NCBI RefSeq assembly: GCF_018603885.1
Contig: NZ_JAHGAW010000001.1
Location: forward strand, 62,001-126,000
Reading direction: 5' to 3'
Length of the DNA: 64,000 nucleotides
Origin: Sphingobium nicotianae
GTDB lineage: Bacteria; Pseudomonadota; Alphaproteobacteria; Sphingomonadales; Sphingomonadaceae
Positions 1 through 9,399 of this stretch are shown here, one piece after another (within the stretch, counting starts at the first letter, position 1; each line of letters starts with the position of its first letter). The translations under genes and the position numbers were made by a program. The notes beneath the pieces were generated by a model. That model ran no database searches and was not told where the DNA came from. It was given only the letters and a program-made list of their open reading frames with translations.

Positions 1-1794
1 TTCACCACCTCGACTCTGCAGCAGGAAGCCGCACGCAAGCTCGGCCTCTCCGCCAGCGACACGATGCGCGTTGCCCAGCAGCTCTATGAGGACGGTGCGA
101 TCACCTACATGCGCACCGATGGCGTGCAGATGGATTCGAGCGCCATCTCGGCTGCGCGCAAGGCGATCGCGGATCGTTATGACGCTGGTTATCTGCCGGA
201 CAAGCCGCGCGTCTATCAGACCAAGGCGAAGAATGCCCAGGAAGCGCATGAAGCGATCCGCCCGACCGAGTTCACCCGGCAGACGGTCGGCTCTGGTGTC
301 CATGCCAAGCTTTACGATCTCATTTTCAAGCGCGCTTTGGCGAGCCAGATGGCGTCCGCGCGAATGGAAAGGACCAGCATTGAGCTGACTGACGGCACGG
401 GCCAGCATGCGTTGCGGGCAACGGGGCAGGTCGTGCTCTTCCCTGGCTTTCTCGCGCTCTATGAGGAAGGGCGTGATGACGCCGAAGATGAGGATGGCAA
501 GCTGCTGCCCTTGCTGAAAGCGGGCGATCAGCCGGCGAAAAAGGCCGTGCGCGCCGAGCAGCATTTTACCCAGCCGCCGCCGCGCTACAGCGAAGCGAGC
601 TTGGTCAAGCGGCTGGAGGAATTGGGCATCGGCCGCCCGTCGACTTATGCTTCGACGCTGCAGACGCTCAAGGACCGCGACTATGTCCGGATCGAGAAGA
701 ACCGCTTTTTCGCCGAGGAGAGCGGCAAGCTGGTGACGGCTTTTTTGGAGCGTTTCTTCGAGCGTTATGTCGCTTATGATTTCACGGCCGGTCTGGAAGA
801 CGAGCTCGACGAGATTTCCGGCGGCCGGGCGCAATGGCAGCAGGTGCTCGAGGCTTTCTGGCGCGACTTCAAACCCAAGACCGCCGAGATCATGGAGCTC
901 AAGCCCTCGGAAGTCACCGCGCAACTCGACGAGTTCCTGGCGCCAATGCTGTTCCCCGACAAGGGCGATGGCAGCGATCCGCGCCTGTGCCCGCTCTGCA
1001 AGGAGGGGCGTCTGTCGCTGCGCGGCGGCCGTTATGGCGCGTTCATCGCCTGCTCCAATTATCCCGAGTGCAAATATACCCGCAAGTTCGGCCAGCCCGG
1101 CGGCAGCGATGGCGCGGCGGAATCGAACGGTCCCGAGGAACTTGGCAAGCATCCCGAGACCGGCGAGCCGATCCTGCGCAAGGCCGGGCGCTTCGGCCCC
1201 TATATCGAGACGGTCAGCGGCGACGAGACGAAGCGCGCCTCGATCCCCAAGGATCTGCCGGACGGCGAACTGACGCTCGACTGGGCGGCGAAGCTGCTCT
1301 CGCTGCCCCGCACGGTCGGCGATCATCCGGACACCGGCAAGCCGATCACGGCGAGCATCGGACGCTATGGCCCCTATCTGGCGCATGACGGCAAATATGC
1401 CCGGCTCGCTTCGACCGCCGAGGTGTTCGAGACCGGCATGAATGCCGCCGTCGCCAAGCTCGCCGATGCCGCCAATCGCGGCGGGGCGCGGCGTGGCACG
1501 GAGCCACTCAAGGTGCTGGGCGCGCATCCGCGCACCGAGGCGGAGATCAAGCTGATGGCTGGCCGCTTCGGTCCCTATGTAACCGATGGCACGACCAACG
1601 CGACCTTGCCCAAGACGATTGCGCCAGAAGAGCTGACGCTCGAGGAAGCGGCGCAGCTCATCGACGCGCGGGCAGCGGCCGCGCCGGCGAAGAAGAGCAA
1701 GGGCAAAGCGAAGAAAACGGCGCCGAAGAAAACCGCAGCCAAACCCAAACCCAAGGCCAAGGCGGCGCTAAAGGCGAAGAAGGCGGCAGGATAG
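1..1794 (+). CDS. topA: DNA topoisomerase I, 3' part (5' end outside window)
   Basis: Type IA topoisomerase that relaxes negative supercoils. The open frame runs in from base 1 (FTTSTLQQEAARKLG), so the gene is truncated by the window edge and the ATG at 64 is internal. Visible are the conserved YMRTDGVQMD segment, the HEAIRPTEF motif and GIGRPSTYAS of the catalytic core. A zinc-finger-like block follows (CPLCKEGRL and CSNYPECKYT), then repeated C-terminal topoisomerase modules (GRFGPYIET, GRYGPYLAHDGKYA, GRFGPYVTDGTTNA). The protein ends in a Lys/Ala-rich tail that probably contacts DNA. The active-site tyrosine lies upstream and is not seen. The gene is followed at once by a REP-like hairpin. 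Confidence 0.97.
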   Translation, partial: FTTSTLQQEAARKLGLSASDTMRVAQQLYEDGAITYMRTDGVQMDSSAISAARKAIADRYDAGYLPDKPRVYQTKAKNAQEAHEAIRPTEFTRQTVGSGVHAKLYDLIFKRALASQMASARMERTSIELTDGTGQHALRATGQVVLFPGFLALYEEGRDDAEDEDGKLLPLLKAGDQPAKKAVRAEQHFTQPPPRYSEASLVKRLEELGIGRPSTYASTLQTLKDRDYVRIEKNRFFAEESGKLVTAFLERFFERYVAYDFTAGLEDELDEISGGRAQWQQVLEAFWRDFKPKTAEIMELKPSEVTAQLDEFLAPMLFPDKGDGSDPRLCPLCKEGRLSLRGGRYGAFIACSNYPECKYTRKFGQPGGSDGAAESNGPEELGKHPETGEPILRKAGRFGPYIETVSGDETKRASIPKDLPDGELTLDWAAKLLSLPRTVGDHPDTGKPITASIGRYGPYLAHDGKYARLASTAEVFETGMNAAVAKLADAANRGGARRGTEPLKVLGAHPRTEAEIKLMAGRFGPYVTDGTTNATLPKTIAPEELTLEEAAQLIDARAAAAPAKKSKGKAKKTAPKKTAAKPKPKAKAALKAKKAAG

Positions 1795-1798
1795 AAGT

Positions 1799-1826
1799 CG
1801 TCATCCCTGCTTGCGTCGGGATGACG
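1799..1826. repeat. REP-like palindrome after topA
   Basis: Perfect 9-bp arms (cgtcatccc at 1799-1807 and gggatgacg at 1818-1826) enclose a 10-nt loop. The arms match a palindrome seen again upstream of cysNC (5065-5089, ending gggatgacgag), so this belongs to a dispersed repeat family. It may also help end topA transcription, but there is no T run. Confidence 0.6.
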
Positions 1827-1897
1827 GTGGTGGTTCGTGGCGCCTTGCGCTCGCGCACGCTTTGTCGCAGCCTGTCCGCCGGCCGAAGGGGATTGTC

Positions 1898-3937
1898 ATG
1901 CGACCGATCAGTTTGCTGCCATGCGCCATGTCATTGCTGCTCGCGTCGAGCGTTCTCGCCCAGGTCCCGAAGGATCAACTCGCCCACCCGCCCGCTGACG
2001 CCGTCCACTACCTGATCGTCTCGACCGGGGGCCAGCACGGCGAGAGTTGGATTTGGACCGCGCCCGATGGCCGCAAGATGGGCCGCGAGAGCTTGAACCT
2101 GCGCGGCCAGATCTGGGAGATCGACAGCGCCGAAACCGACGATCCGGTCAATCCACCCACAGCCATCGCCATCCGGGGAACGACGCCGCAGGGCGACGCG
2201 GCCGAGACCTATGCGCTCAAGAATGGCTCTGCGAATTGGACGAGCCCCGTCGACAAGGGGACCACCAAGGTCAGGACGCCGCATTTCTACATGAGCCAGG
2301 GCGGTCCGGTGTCACTGCTCGCCTCGTTCGTCCAGCATCTCCTCGCGCAGCCCGACAAGACGCTCGATCTGCTGCCGGGGGGCAAGGCCAAGGCCGAGAA
2401 GCTTACCACGATCGAGATCGGCGAGGGCGACAAGAAGAAGACGGTGGTGTGCTGGTCGATCACCGGGCTCTTCAACACGCCGTTCCCGGTCTGGACGGAC
2501 GCGGACGGGCGTTTCTTCGGCTACAGCAATTTCCTCGCCTGGTTGCCCGCGGGCTATGAGGGCGAGCAGGCAAGGCTCGACGCGGCGCAGACCAGGGCGC
2601 TGTCCGCGCAGATGCCGGCCCTCGCAAGGTCGTTGATCACGACGCCGGCCGGCCCGGTCGCCTTCACCCATGTGAAGACCTATGACGCGGACAACATGCT
2701 GTTCCTCGCCGACCAGACCGTGCTCGTCTCGGGCAGCAAGATCGTTGCGGCGGGGCCATGGGGCAAGGTCAAGGTCCCGGCCAAGGCGCAGATCATCGAC
2801 GGCAAGGGCAAGACGCTCGTCCCGGGCCTGTGGGACGCGCATATGCATGTCGGCGGAGACTATACCGGAATTCAGGAGCTCTCGTTGGGCGTCACCTCGG
2901 TGCGCGATCCGGGCAATGACGACAAGCTGACCATCGATCGCCGCGAGCGCACCGCGAAGGGCGATCTGCTGATGCCCAATGTCTATCCTTCCTCGCTGAT
3001 CGACGGGAAAGGGCCGAACACCGCGCAGGTCGCCAACGTCGCGACCAGCGAGGAGGAGGCCATCGCCTGGGTCCGCAAAGCCAAGGAAAACGGATTCACC
3101 GGCGTCAAATTCTACGGGACGATGAATCCGGTCTGGATGCCCAATACGATCGCGGAGGCGCATCGGCTGGGGCTGCACGTCCACGGTCATATCCCTCAGG
3201 GCATGCGTCCGATGGATGCTATCCGCGACGGCTATGACGAGATCACCCACATCAACTGGGTGATCATGCAGGCGATGCCGGACGACGTGATCGCCTCCGA
3301 CAATGGCATCGCGCGCTTCGAGGGGCCGGGGCGCTACGCCAAGGATGTCGATCTCAACGGCCCGGTGATGAGCGAGATCATCCACGCCATGGCGGCGAAG
3401 AAGATCGCCAACGATCCGACTGCCGTCGCCTTCGAGGGCCTCTACGTGCCGGACAATGGCGAGGTCATCGGCGCCTATACGCCGTTCCTGGGCACGCTGC
3501 CGCCAGCGGTGGAGCGCAGTTACAAAACCGGCGGCTTCGCCGTGCCGAAGGACCTGACCCGCGCCGACTATCGCAAGAGCTTCACGATGATGCTGGTGCT
3601 GATCAAGAAGCTGTTCGATGCGGGCGTGCCGATCGTTGCCGGCACCGACGGCAGCGGGATCGAGCTGGTCCGCGAGCTGGAGCTTTATGTGGCCGCGGGC
3701 ATGACCCCGGCCCAGGCCCTGTCGACCGCCACCATCGCGCCGGCGCGCCTGATCGGCGTGGACAAGACGACGGGATCGATCGTGCCAGGCAAGACCGCCG
3801 ATCTCGTGCTGGTCGAGGGCGATCCTTCCCAGTCGGTCAGCGCGCTGCGCCAGACGCGGGTCGTGATGATGGGCGGCAGGATGATGGATGCCGATGCGTT
3901 GCGCGCCGCGGCGGGCTTTTCCGGCCGTCCACACTGA
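1898..3937 (+). CDS. Secreted amidohydrolase-family protein
   Basis: A 679-residue protein of the metal-dependent amidohydrolase superfamily. I chose ATG 1898 because it gives a clean signal peptide (MRPISLLPCAMSLLLASSVLA, cut before QVPKD), so the protein should act in the periplasm. Residues 25 to about 240 are a sphingomonad-type N-terminal extension without a motif I recognise. The catalytic half starts near VPGLWDAHMHVGG, the HxH metal pair. Further metal ligands are likely in LHVHGHIPQG and EITHINWV, and the catalytic Asp in VAGTDGSG. The end (PGKTADLVLVEGDP) is the usual composite-domain strand. The substrate (dipeptide, imide or lactone) cannot be told. It is not obviously linked to the cys genes that follow. 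Confidence 0.85.
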   Translation: MRPISLLPCAMSLLLASSVLAQVPKDQLAHPPADAVHYLIVSTGGQHGESWIWTAPDGRKMGRESLNLRGQIWEIDSAETDDPVNPPTAIAIRGTTPQGDAAETYALKNGSANWTSPVDKGTTKVRTPHFYMSQGGPVSLLASFVQHLLAQPDKTLDLLPGGKAKAEKLTTIEIGEGDKKKTVVCWSITGLFNTPFPVWTDADGRFFGYSNFLAWLPAGYEGEQARLDAAQTRALSAQMPALARSLITTPAGPVAFTHVKTYDADNMLFLADQTVLVSGSKIVAAGPWGKVKVPAKAQIIDGKGKTLVPGLWDAHMHVGGDYTGIQELSLGVTSVRDPGNDDKLTIDRRERTAKGDLLMPNVYPSSLIDGKGPNTAQVANVATSEEEAIAWVRKAKENGFTGVKFYGTMNPVWMPNTIAEAHRLGLHVHGHIPQGMRPMDAIRDGYDEITHINWVIMQAMPDDVIASDNGIARFEGPGRYAKDVDLNGPVMSEIIHAMAAKKIANDPTAVAFEGLYVPDNGEVIGAYTPFLGTLPPAVERSYKTGGFAVPKDLTRADYRKSFTMMLVLIKKLFDAGVPIVAGTDGSGIELVRELELYVAAGMTPAQALSTATIAPARLIGVDKTTGSIVPGKTADLVLVEGDPSQSVSALRQTRVVMMGGRMMDADALRAAAGFSGRPH

Positions 3938-4073
3938 TCAAGCCACGGCGGAGGAAAGACAAAGTGTCGCGCATCGTAGCAAAAGCTTGCTGCGTGTGAC
4001 ATTGGGCTGAGCTAGCAGCGCCCCTACATGATGGCGGCGCCATGCGCGCCCACCACGCTATTCAGGACGCCGA

Positions 4074-4979
4074 ATGACCCGTACGCTGACCCATCTCGAA
4101 CGCCTGGAAGCGGAGAGCATCCACATCATGCGGGAGGTCGTGGCGGAAGCGGAAAAGCCGGTGATGCTCTATTCGGTGGGCAAGGATTCGGCGGTGATGC
4201 TGCATCTCGCGCGCAAGGCTTTCTATCCCTCGCCGCCGCCATTTCCGCTGCTCCATGTCGACACGACCTGGAAGTTCAAGGCGATGTACGAGCTGAGGGA
4301 CCGGATGGCTAAGGAGAGCGGCATGGAGCTGCTCGTCTACCAGAACCCGGAAGCGAAGGAGCGGGGGATCAATCCGTTCGATCATGGCCCGCTGCACACC
4401 GACATGTGGAAGACGGAAGGGCTCAAGCAGGCACTGAACCTGTACGGCTTCGACGTCGCCTTCGGCGGCGCGCGGCGCGACGAGGAGAAGAGCCGCGCCA
4501 AGGAGCGCATCTTCTCGTTTCGCACGGCTAGCCACGGCTGGGACCCCAAGAATCAGCGCCCGGAGCTGTGGAACCTCTACAATGCCCGCAAGAACCGGGG
4601 CGAGAGCATCCGCGTCTTCCCGATCAGCAACTGGACCGAGCTGGACATCTGGCAATATATCCAGCTCAACGACGTGCCCATCGTGCCGCTCTATTTCTCC
4701 GCCCCGCGCCCCACGGTGGAGCGGGACGGGCTGTTGCTGATGGTCGATGACGAGCGCTTCCCGCTTCTGCCCGGCGAGACGCCGCAGATGCGCTCGATCC
4801 GCTTCCGCACCTTGGGCTGCTATCCGCTGACAGGCGCCGTCGAGAGCGAGGCGGCGACCTTGCCCGATGTCATCCAGGAAATGCTGCTGACCACTACCAG
4901 CGAGCGCCAGGGCCGCGCGATCGACAAGGATGCCGGCGGCGCGGGCATGGAGAAGAAGAAGCAGGAGGGCTATTTTTGA
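4074..4979 (+). CDS. cysD: Sulfate adenylyltransferase subunit 2
   Basis: Small catalytic subunit of ATP sulfurylase, which makes adenosine 5'-phosphosulfate (APS) from sulfate and ATP in the cytoplasm. Its 301 residues fit the family. The PP-loop motif [17 protein letters not shown] binds [31 protein letters not shown] and [15 protein letters not shown] are typical CysD segments. It begins after a short AGGA ribosome site and pairs with the GTPase subunit in cysNC, 117 bases downstream. The gap between them holds REP-like palindromes. Confidence 0.97.
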   Translation: MTRTLTHLERLEAESIHIMREVVAEAEKPVMLYSVGKDSAVMLHLARKAFYPSPPPFPLLHVDTTWKFKAMYELRDRMAKESGMELLVYQNPEAKERGINPFDHGPLHTDMWKTEGLKQALNLYGFDVAFGGARRDEEKSRAKERIFSFRTASHGWDPKNQRPELWNLYNARKNRGESIRVFPISNWTELDIWQYIQLNDVPIVPLYFSAPRPTVERDGLLLMVDDERFPLLPGETPQMRSIRFRTLGCYPLTGAVESEAATLPDVIQEMLLTTTSERQGRAIDKDAGGAGMEKKKQEGYF

Positions 4980-4986
4980 CGCGCCA

Positions 4987-5089
4987 CGGAATGCGAAGCG
5001 TTCCGAAGCGTCAACCCCGGACTTGATCCGGGGCCTAGTGCGGTCTGGTCCAACATCGATGGAGATCCCAGCTTTCGCTGGGATGACGA
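4987..5089. repeat. Cluster of REP-like palindromes between cysD and cysNC
   Basis: Three hairpins lie in a row: cggaatgc/gcgttccg near 4987-5004 (one G-T pair), ccccgga/tccgggg at 5015-5021 and 5027-5033, and atcccagc/gctgggat at 5065-5072 and 5077-5084. The last ends gggatgacgag, like the repeat after topA, and reaches to within 10 bases of the cysNC start codon, so it occupies the ribosome-binding region. It may set the ratio of CysD to CysNC. Confidence 0.7.
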
Positions 5090-5096
5090 GATTGAA

Positions 5097-7025
5097 ATGA
5101 GCGAAGTGCAGGTACCTATCTACCAGACCGAAGCCCTCATTGCGGAGGATATCGACGCCTATCTGGAGCAGCATCAGCACAAGTCGATGCTGCGCTTCAT
5201 CACCTGCGGATCGGTGGACGACGGCAAGTCCACGTTGATCGGCCGCCTGCTCTACGACAGCAAGATGATCTTCGAGGATCAGCTGGCGGCGCTGGAGGCG
5301 GACAGCAAGCGCGTCGGCACGCAGGGGCAGGAGATCGATTTCGCGCTGCTGGTCGATGGCCTCGCCGCCGAGCGCGAGCAGGGCATTACCATCGACGTCG
5401 CCTACCGCTTCTTCTCGACCGAGAAGCGCAAGTTCATCGTCGCCGATACGCCCGGCCACGAGCAATATACCCGCAACATGGTGACCGGCGCCTCGACCGC
5501 CGATCTTGCCGTTATCTTGATCGATGCGCGCAAGGGCGTGCTGACCCAGACACGCCGCCATTCCTATCTCGCCCAACTCGTCGGCATCCGCCACATCGTG
5601 CTGGCGGTGAACAAGATGGACCTGGTCGACTATGACCAGGTGCTGTTCGATGCGATCGTCAAGGATTATGCAGACTTCGCGCGTGACATTGGCATCAAGA
5701 GCTTCGTGCCCATGCCGATCTCCGGTTTCAAGGGCGACAATATCATCACGCTCTCGCCCAACACGCCCTGGTACACCGGGCCGACGCTGATCGATCATCT
5801 CGAGACAGTCGAGGTCGACAACAGCGCCGATCAGACGAAGCCATTCCGGTTGCCGGTGCAGTGGGTCAATCGCCCCAATCTCGATTTCCGCGGCTTTGCC
5901 GGCCTGATCGCCAGCGGCTCGGTCAAGCCGGGCGACGCGATCCGCGTGCTGCCCTCGGGCAAGACCAGCACGGTGAGCCGGATCGTGACGCTCGATGGCG
6001 ATCTCGACGAGGCGGTTGCCGGCCAGTCGGTCACGCTAACATTCGCTGACGAGATCGACTGTTCGCGCGGAGACGTCATCGCGAATGCCGGCAGTCCGCC
6101 CCAGGTTGCCGATCAGTTCGAAGCGACCGTCGTCTGGATGGCGGACGAGGCGATGAAGCCCGGGCGCGCCTATTGGCTCAAGATCGGCACGCAGATGGTC
6201 TCGGCGACCGTGCAGGCGCCGAAATATGAGATCAACGTCAACACGTTGGAGCATCTTGCTGCCAAGACGCTAGAGCTGAACTCCATCGGCGTCGCCGAGG
6301 TGGCGACCGACAAGCCGGTCGTGTTCGAGCCTTATGCCGATAATCGTACCCTTGGCGGTTTCATCCTTATCGACAAGATCAGCAACGCCACCGTTGCCGC
6401 TGGAATGCTGCACTTTTCTCTGCGCCGCGCGCAGAATGTGCATTGGCAGGCGGTCGACATTGGCCGTGACGCCCATGCCGCGCAAAAGGGGCAGACGCCG
6501 GCTGTGCTCTGGTTCACTGGCCTCTCCGGCTCGGGCAAATCGACCATCGCTAACATCGTCGAGAAGAAGCTCTACGCGCTCGGCCGCCACAGCTTCCTGC
6601 TCGATGGCGACAATGTGCGGCATGGCCTCAACAAGGATCTCGGCTTCACCGAGACGGACCGGATCGAGAATATCCGCCGCGTCGGCGAGGTTACCAAGCT
6701 GATGGCCGATGCCGGGTTGATCGTGATCACCGCCTTCATCTCGCCGTTCCGCGCCGAGCGCGACATGGTGCGGGCGATGCTGCCGGCGGGCGAGTTCATC
6801 GAGATCTTCATCGATACGCCGCTCGCCGAGGCCGAGAGCCGTGACGTGAAGGGCCTCTACAAGAAGGCGCGGGCCGGGGAGCTCAAGAACTTCACTGGCA
6901 TCGACAGCCCCTATGAGGTACCGGCGCGGCCGGAGATCCGCATCGACACCACCAAGGTCACGCCGGAAGAGGCAGCCGACCGTATTGTCGAGCGGATAGT
7001 GGGCGTGTGGAGTCCGGACCTGTGA
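5097..7025 (+). CDS. cysNC: Bifunctional sulfate adenylyltransferase subunit 1 / APS kinase
   Basis: A fusion of the CysN GTPase and CysC APS kinase, 642 residues. Residues 38-46 (GSVDDGKST) are the GTPase P-loop. ERGITI-type switch sequence ([15 protein letters not shown]), [12 protein letters not shown] and NKMDLVD complete the G domain, followed by EF-Tu-like beta domains. From about residue 470 comes the APS kinase domain with its own P-loop GLSGSGKST, then [17 protein letters not shown] and FIDTPL. With CysD it makes APS, and the kinase part turns APS into PAPS. The stop codon overlaps the GTG of cysQ (GTGA), so translation is probably coupled. Confidence 0.97.
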   Translation: MSEVQVPIYQTEALIAEDIDAYLEQHQHKSMLRFITCGSVDDGKSTLIGRLLYDSKMIFEDQLAALEADSKRVGTQGQEIDFALLVDGLAAEREQGITIDVAYRFFSTEKRKFIVADTPGHEQYTRNMVTGASTADLAVILIDARKGVLTQTRRHSYLAQLVGIRHIVLAVNKMDLVDYDQVLFDAIVKDYADFARDIGIKSFVPMPISGFKGDNIITLSPNTPWYTGPTLIDHLETVEVDNSADQTKPFRLPVQWVNRPNLDFRGFAGLIASGSVKPGDAIRVLPSGKTSTVSRIVTLDGDLDEAVAGQSVTLTFADEIDCSRGDVIANAGSPPQVADQFEATVVWMADEAMKPGRAYWLKIGTQMVSATVQAPKYEINVNTLEHLAAKTLELNSIGVAEVATDKPVVFEPYADNRTLGGFILIDKISNATVAAGMLHFSLRRAQNVHWQAVDIGRDAHAAQKGQTPAVLWFTGLSGSGKSTIANIVEKKLYALGRHSFLLDGDNVRHGLNKDLGFTETDRIENIRRVGEVTKLMADAGLIVITAFISPFRAERDMVRAMLPAGEFIEIFIDTPLAEAESRDVKGLYKKARAGELKNFTGIDSPYEVPARPEIRIDTTKVTPEEAADRIVERIVGVWSPDL

Positions 7026-7759
7026 ACGACGCCGAACTTGCCGCTCAACTCGCCGAGGCAGCGGGCAAGCTCCTGCTGGAGGTGCGGGCCTCGGGCGTGT
7101 TCGAGGGGAAGGCGCTCGGCAAGGCCGGCGACGAGACGTCCAACCAGTTCCTGGTAACGGCGCTGCGCGAGCAACGTCCCGAGGACGGTCTGCTGTCGGA
7201 AGAGAGCCAGTGTGATGGCACGCGCCTCACCAAATCGCGCGTGTGGATCGTCGATCCGGTCGATGGCACGCGCGAATATGGCGAGGAGGGGCGCACTGAC
7301 TGGGCCGTGCATGTCGCGCTCGCAATCGATGGCATCGCGACGGTTGGCGCCGTGGCGCTTCCGGGCCTCGATACGGTGCTGCGCTCGGACCAGCCCTTCA
7401 TCGTGCCGCCTGCCCCCGAACTGTTGCGCATGGTCGTGAGCCGGACCCGCCCCGCTGCGGAAGCGATCATGGTGGCAGACAAGCTGGGCGCCGAGCTGAT
7501 CCCGATGGGATCGGCGGGGGCTAAGGCCATGGCGGTCATTCGGGGCGAGGCCGACATCTATCTGCATTCGGGCGGCCAATATGAATGGGACAGTTGCGCG
7601 CCGGTTGCCGTCGCGCTTGCGCACGGCTTGCATTGCTCGCGGATCGACGGCTCACCGCTCATTTACAATCAGGAAGACGTCTATCTGCCCGATCTCCTGA
7701 TCTGCCGGCCAGAGCATGTCGGGCGCGTGCTGACGCTGGTGCGCGAGGCCGCCGGCTGA
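7022..7759 (+). CDS. cysQ: 3'(2'),5'-bisphosphate nucleotidase
   Basis: Inositol monophosphatase-like enzyme that removes PAP, the by-product of PAPS use. I start it at GTG 7022, which overlaps the cysNC stop by four bases, giving 245 residues; an ATG at 7007 would start 16 bases before the end of cysNC. The metal-binding motif [12 protein letters not shown] and the C-terminal [17 protein letters not shown] are diagnostic of the CysQ group. Its place as third gene of the sulfate-activation operon supports the PAP role over an inositol phosphatase role. Confidence 0.93.
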   Translation: MNDAELAAQLAEAAGKLLLEVRASGVFEGKALGKAGDETSNQFLVTALREQRPEDGLLSEESQCDGTRLTKSRVWIVDPVDGTREYGEEGRTDWAVHVALAIDGIATVGAVALPGLDTVLRSDQPFIVPPAPELLRMVVSRTRPAAEAIMVADKLGAELIPMGSAGAKAMAVIRGEADIYLHSGGQYEWDSCAPVAVALAHGLHCSRIDGSPLIYNQEDVYLPDLLICRPEHVGRVLTLVREAAG

Positions 7760-7779
7760 TGGAATGGATTTGCCCACTG

Positions 7780-7810
7780 CCCTGCCAATGCGATAGGTTC
7801 CATTGCAGGG
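7780..7810. terminator. Imperfect hairpin between cysQ and the DUF2235 gene
   Basis: Arms ccctgccaatg (7780-7790) and cattgcaggg (7801-7810) pair with one bulged base around a 10-nt loop. It sits after the cys operon and 32 bases before the next start codon. There is no T run, so it may be a Rho-linked end or a 5'-leader hairpin. Confidence 0.35.
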
Positions 7811-7841
7811 ACGCCCCAGAAGACCATAGTCAGGGGGGATC

Positions 7842-9059
7842 ATGGGCAAGAATATCGTCATCCTGTTCGACGGGACGTCCAACCAGATAACCGAGGACCG
7901 CACGAACATCCTGCGGCTCTATGGCATGCTCGAGAAGAGCGACCGGCAACTCGTCTATTATGATCCCGGCGTCGGCACGCTCGGTGTGCCGGATAGCTGG
8001 GGTCGCCTCTGGCCGCGCATCGTGGAGTTTTGGGGCCTGGCCACAGGGTGGGGTCTCGATCGCAATGTGAAGCAGGCCTATCAGTTCCTGGTCGACAACT
8101 ATGAGCGGGGCGGGGGTGGGGCGGATCGCGACCGCATCTACCTCTTCGGTTTCAGCCGGGGGGCCTACACGGCGCGAGTGCTCGCGGGCTTCATCAATGC
8201 GGTCGGCTTGATAGAGCGGCGCAACCTCAACCTGCTCGATTATGTCTATCGCGCATACAAGCTTGTCGGCAGCCGTCGCTCGTCGGATGATGATGAGGAG
8301 CGGCCCGGGGTGGGCGAAGAAGGGACGGACAAAGCCAGAAACTTTGCCGAGGTGCGCCTCTACGAGCGTGTGCTGCGCCCGGATAGGCCGCCGATCCGGT
8401 TGCTTGGCCTGTTCGACACCGTCGCCTCGGTGATCGAGAGCGGTCCCAAGGGGCCGCGATTACGCTCGCATGCCTATACTCGGCATAATCCCAGCGTCGA
8501 GGCAGTGCGCCACGCCGTGGCGATCGATGAACGGCGGACCATGTTCACGCCGCAGCTCTGGCCGGTCGGCGCGCCGTATTGGGCCGGTCCGTTCAAGTCG
8601 ACCGATGCTCCTGCACAGGACGTACGGGAAGTCTGGTTTGCCGGCGTCCATGGCGATGTCGGCGGCGGCTACCCCGAACTCGAGAGCGGCCTGTGCAAAG
8701 TGCCGCTCGAATGGATGATCGAGCAGACCGGGCCGACCGGGCTTCATTATGTGACGCGGACAGTGAATGCCGTCGTCCTCGGAAAGCGCGCCGACCAGCG
8801 CTACGTCAAACCTGATCCGCTCGGGGAACCGCATCACACGATGACGGGGCTATGGCCCCTGCTCGAGTTCGTGCCGCGCAGGCGTTCGCGTCTTTCGCGC
8901 CGCCCCGCGTTGTTCGGATGGACGCTACCGCTATTCGAGCGGCGCGTGATACCGGAGGGTGCCATGATCCACGGCTCCGTGGCGGAACGGATCGCGAGGG
9001 ATGGAGCATCGCCGCCCAATCTGCCGGCCGACCATGTGGTCGAAGGTGGTAGCTGGTGA
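7842..9059 (+). CDS. DUF2235 alpha/beta-hydrolase-like protein (Tle1-type fold)
   Basis: A 405-residue protein of the DUF2235 family, whose studied relatives include type VI secretion phospholipase effectors (Tle1). The start KNIVILFDGTSNQ is the family signature. GFSRGAY near residue 102 is the nucleophile elbow (GxSxG), and HGDVGGGY near residue 270 likely carries the catalytic Asp and a metal-binding loop. A predicted signal peptide and T6SS genes are absent here, so a cytosolic housekeeping hydrolase is as likely as an effector. The last codons and the TGA stop lie in a tRNA-Glu-like sequence (9054-9097). This suggests the 3' end was fixed by an integration event. Confidence 0.85.
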   Translation: MGKNIVILFDGTSNQITEDRTNILRLYGMLEKSDRQLVYYDPGVGTLGVPDSWGRLWPRIVEFWGLATGWGLDRNVKQAYQFLVDNYERGGGGADRDRIYLFGFSRGAYTARVLAGFINAVGLIERRNLNLLDYVYRAYKLVGSRRSSDDDEERPGVGEEGTDKARNFAEVRLYERVLRPDRPPIRLLGLFDTVASVIESGPKGPRLRSHAYTRHNPSVEAVRHAVAIDERRTMFTPQLWPVGAPYWAGPFKSTDAPAQDVREVWFAGVHGDVGGGYPELESGLCKVPLEWMIEQTGPTGLHYVTRTVNAVVLGKRADQRYVKPDPLGEPHHTMTGLWPLLEFVPRRRSRLSRRPALFGWTLPLFERRVIPEGAMIHGSVAERIARDGASPPNLPADHVVEGGSW

Positions 9060-9097
9060 CCCCTGCGGGAATCGAAGCCGCGTTTGACCCGTGAGAG
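9054..9097 (-). repeat. 3' half of tRNA-Glu, candidate attachment-site copy
   Basis: The sequence begins tggtgacccctgcgggaatc (read on the plus strand). It matches the 3' end of the intact tRNA-Glu(CTC) at 37597-37671 over 44 bases with three mismatches, including the encoded CCA, T arm and anticodon loop. Beyond 9097 the match stops. Both copies point the same way. An intact tRNA at one end and a 3'-end copy at the other is the usual footprint of a tRNA-targeted integrated element. Confidence 0.7.
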
Positions 9098-9399
9098 AGG
9101 GGCCGTAAAACGCCCATGGACGCCCTTTGATAATATATAAATCAGATGCTTAATCGAATGTCGTTCATTCCAATCTGATGGAATCCGGGGGAATATGTGG
9201 GTGATGCCAGCGTGGGGCAGCCGTTTCCCATGTCTCGCTCCAAAAGCCCTGGTCCTCACTCGCATACAGACCATCGGATTCAGGGTCGCACGGCTCCTTT
9301 ACGCCTGGAGCAGCGTAAAGGAGCCTTCTAGCTTCGAGTAGCCCGAAGGGTTCAAAGAAGGTCGGAGATCTCAATTTCGCGAGAACTCGGGACTCAGCA
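9098..9399. other. Gene-free stretch inside the left island end
   Basis: About 300 bases, less GC-rich than the flanks, between the tRNA remnant and the hydroxylase gene. The only structure I see is the hairpin at 9292-9325. A minus-strand open frame (9165-9407) crosses it but has no recognisable motif and odd codon use. Confidence 0.5.
9292..9325. terminator. Strong hairpin, likely terminator of the minus-strand pair
   Basis: Perfect 13-bp arms (ggctcctttacgc at 9292-9304 and gcgtaaaggagcc at 9313-9325) with an 8-nt loop. It lies 75 bases downstream of the fatty-acid hydroxylase-type gene in the direction of its transcription, so it may end that transcript. The T run is weak. Confidence 0.5.

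Noticed and set aside
2312-3934. A 540-codon minus-strand open frame
   Set aside because: Shadow of the amidohydrolase gene.
4062-5798. A 578-codon minus-strand open frame across cysD and cysNC
   Set aside because: Low-complexity antisense translation with no domain; cysD and cysNC are unambiguous on the other strand.
7842-9059. Type VI secretion effector system
   Set aside because: The DUF2235 protein is Tle1-like, but no vgrG, PAAR, adaptor or immunity gene is adjacent.
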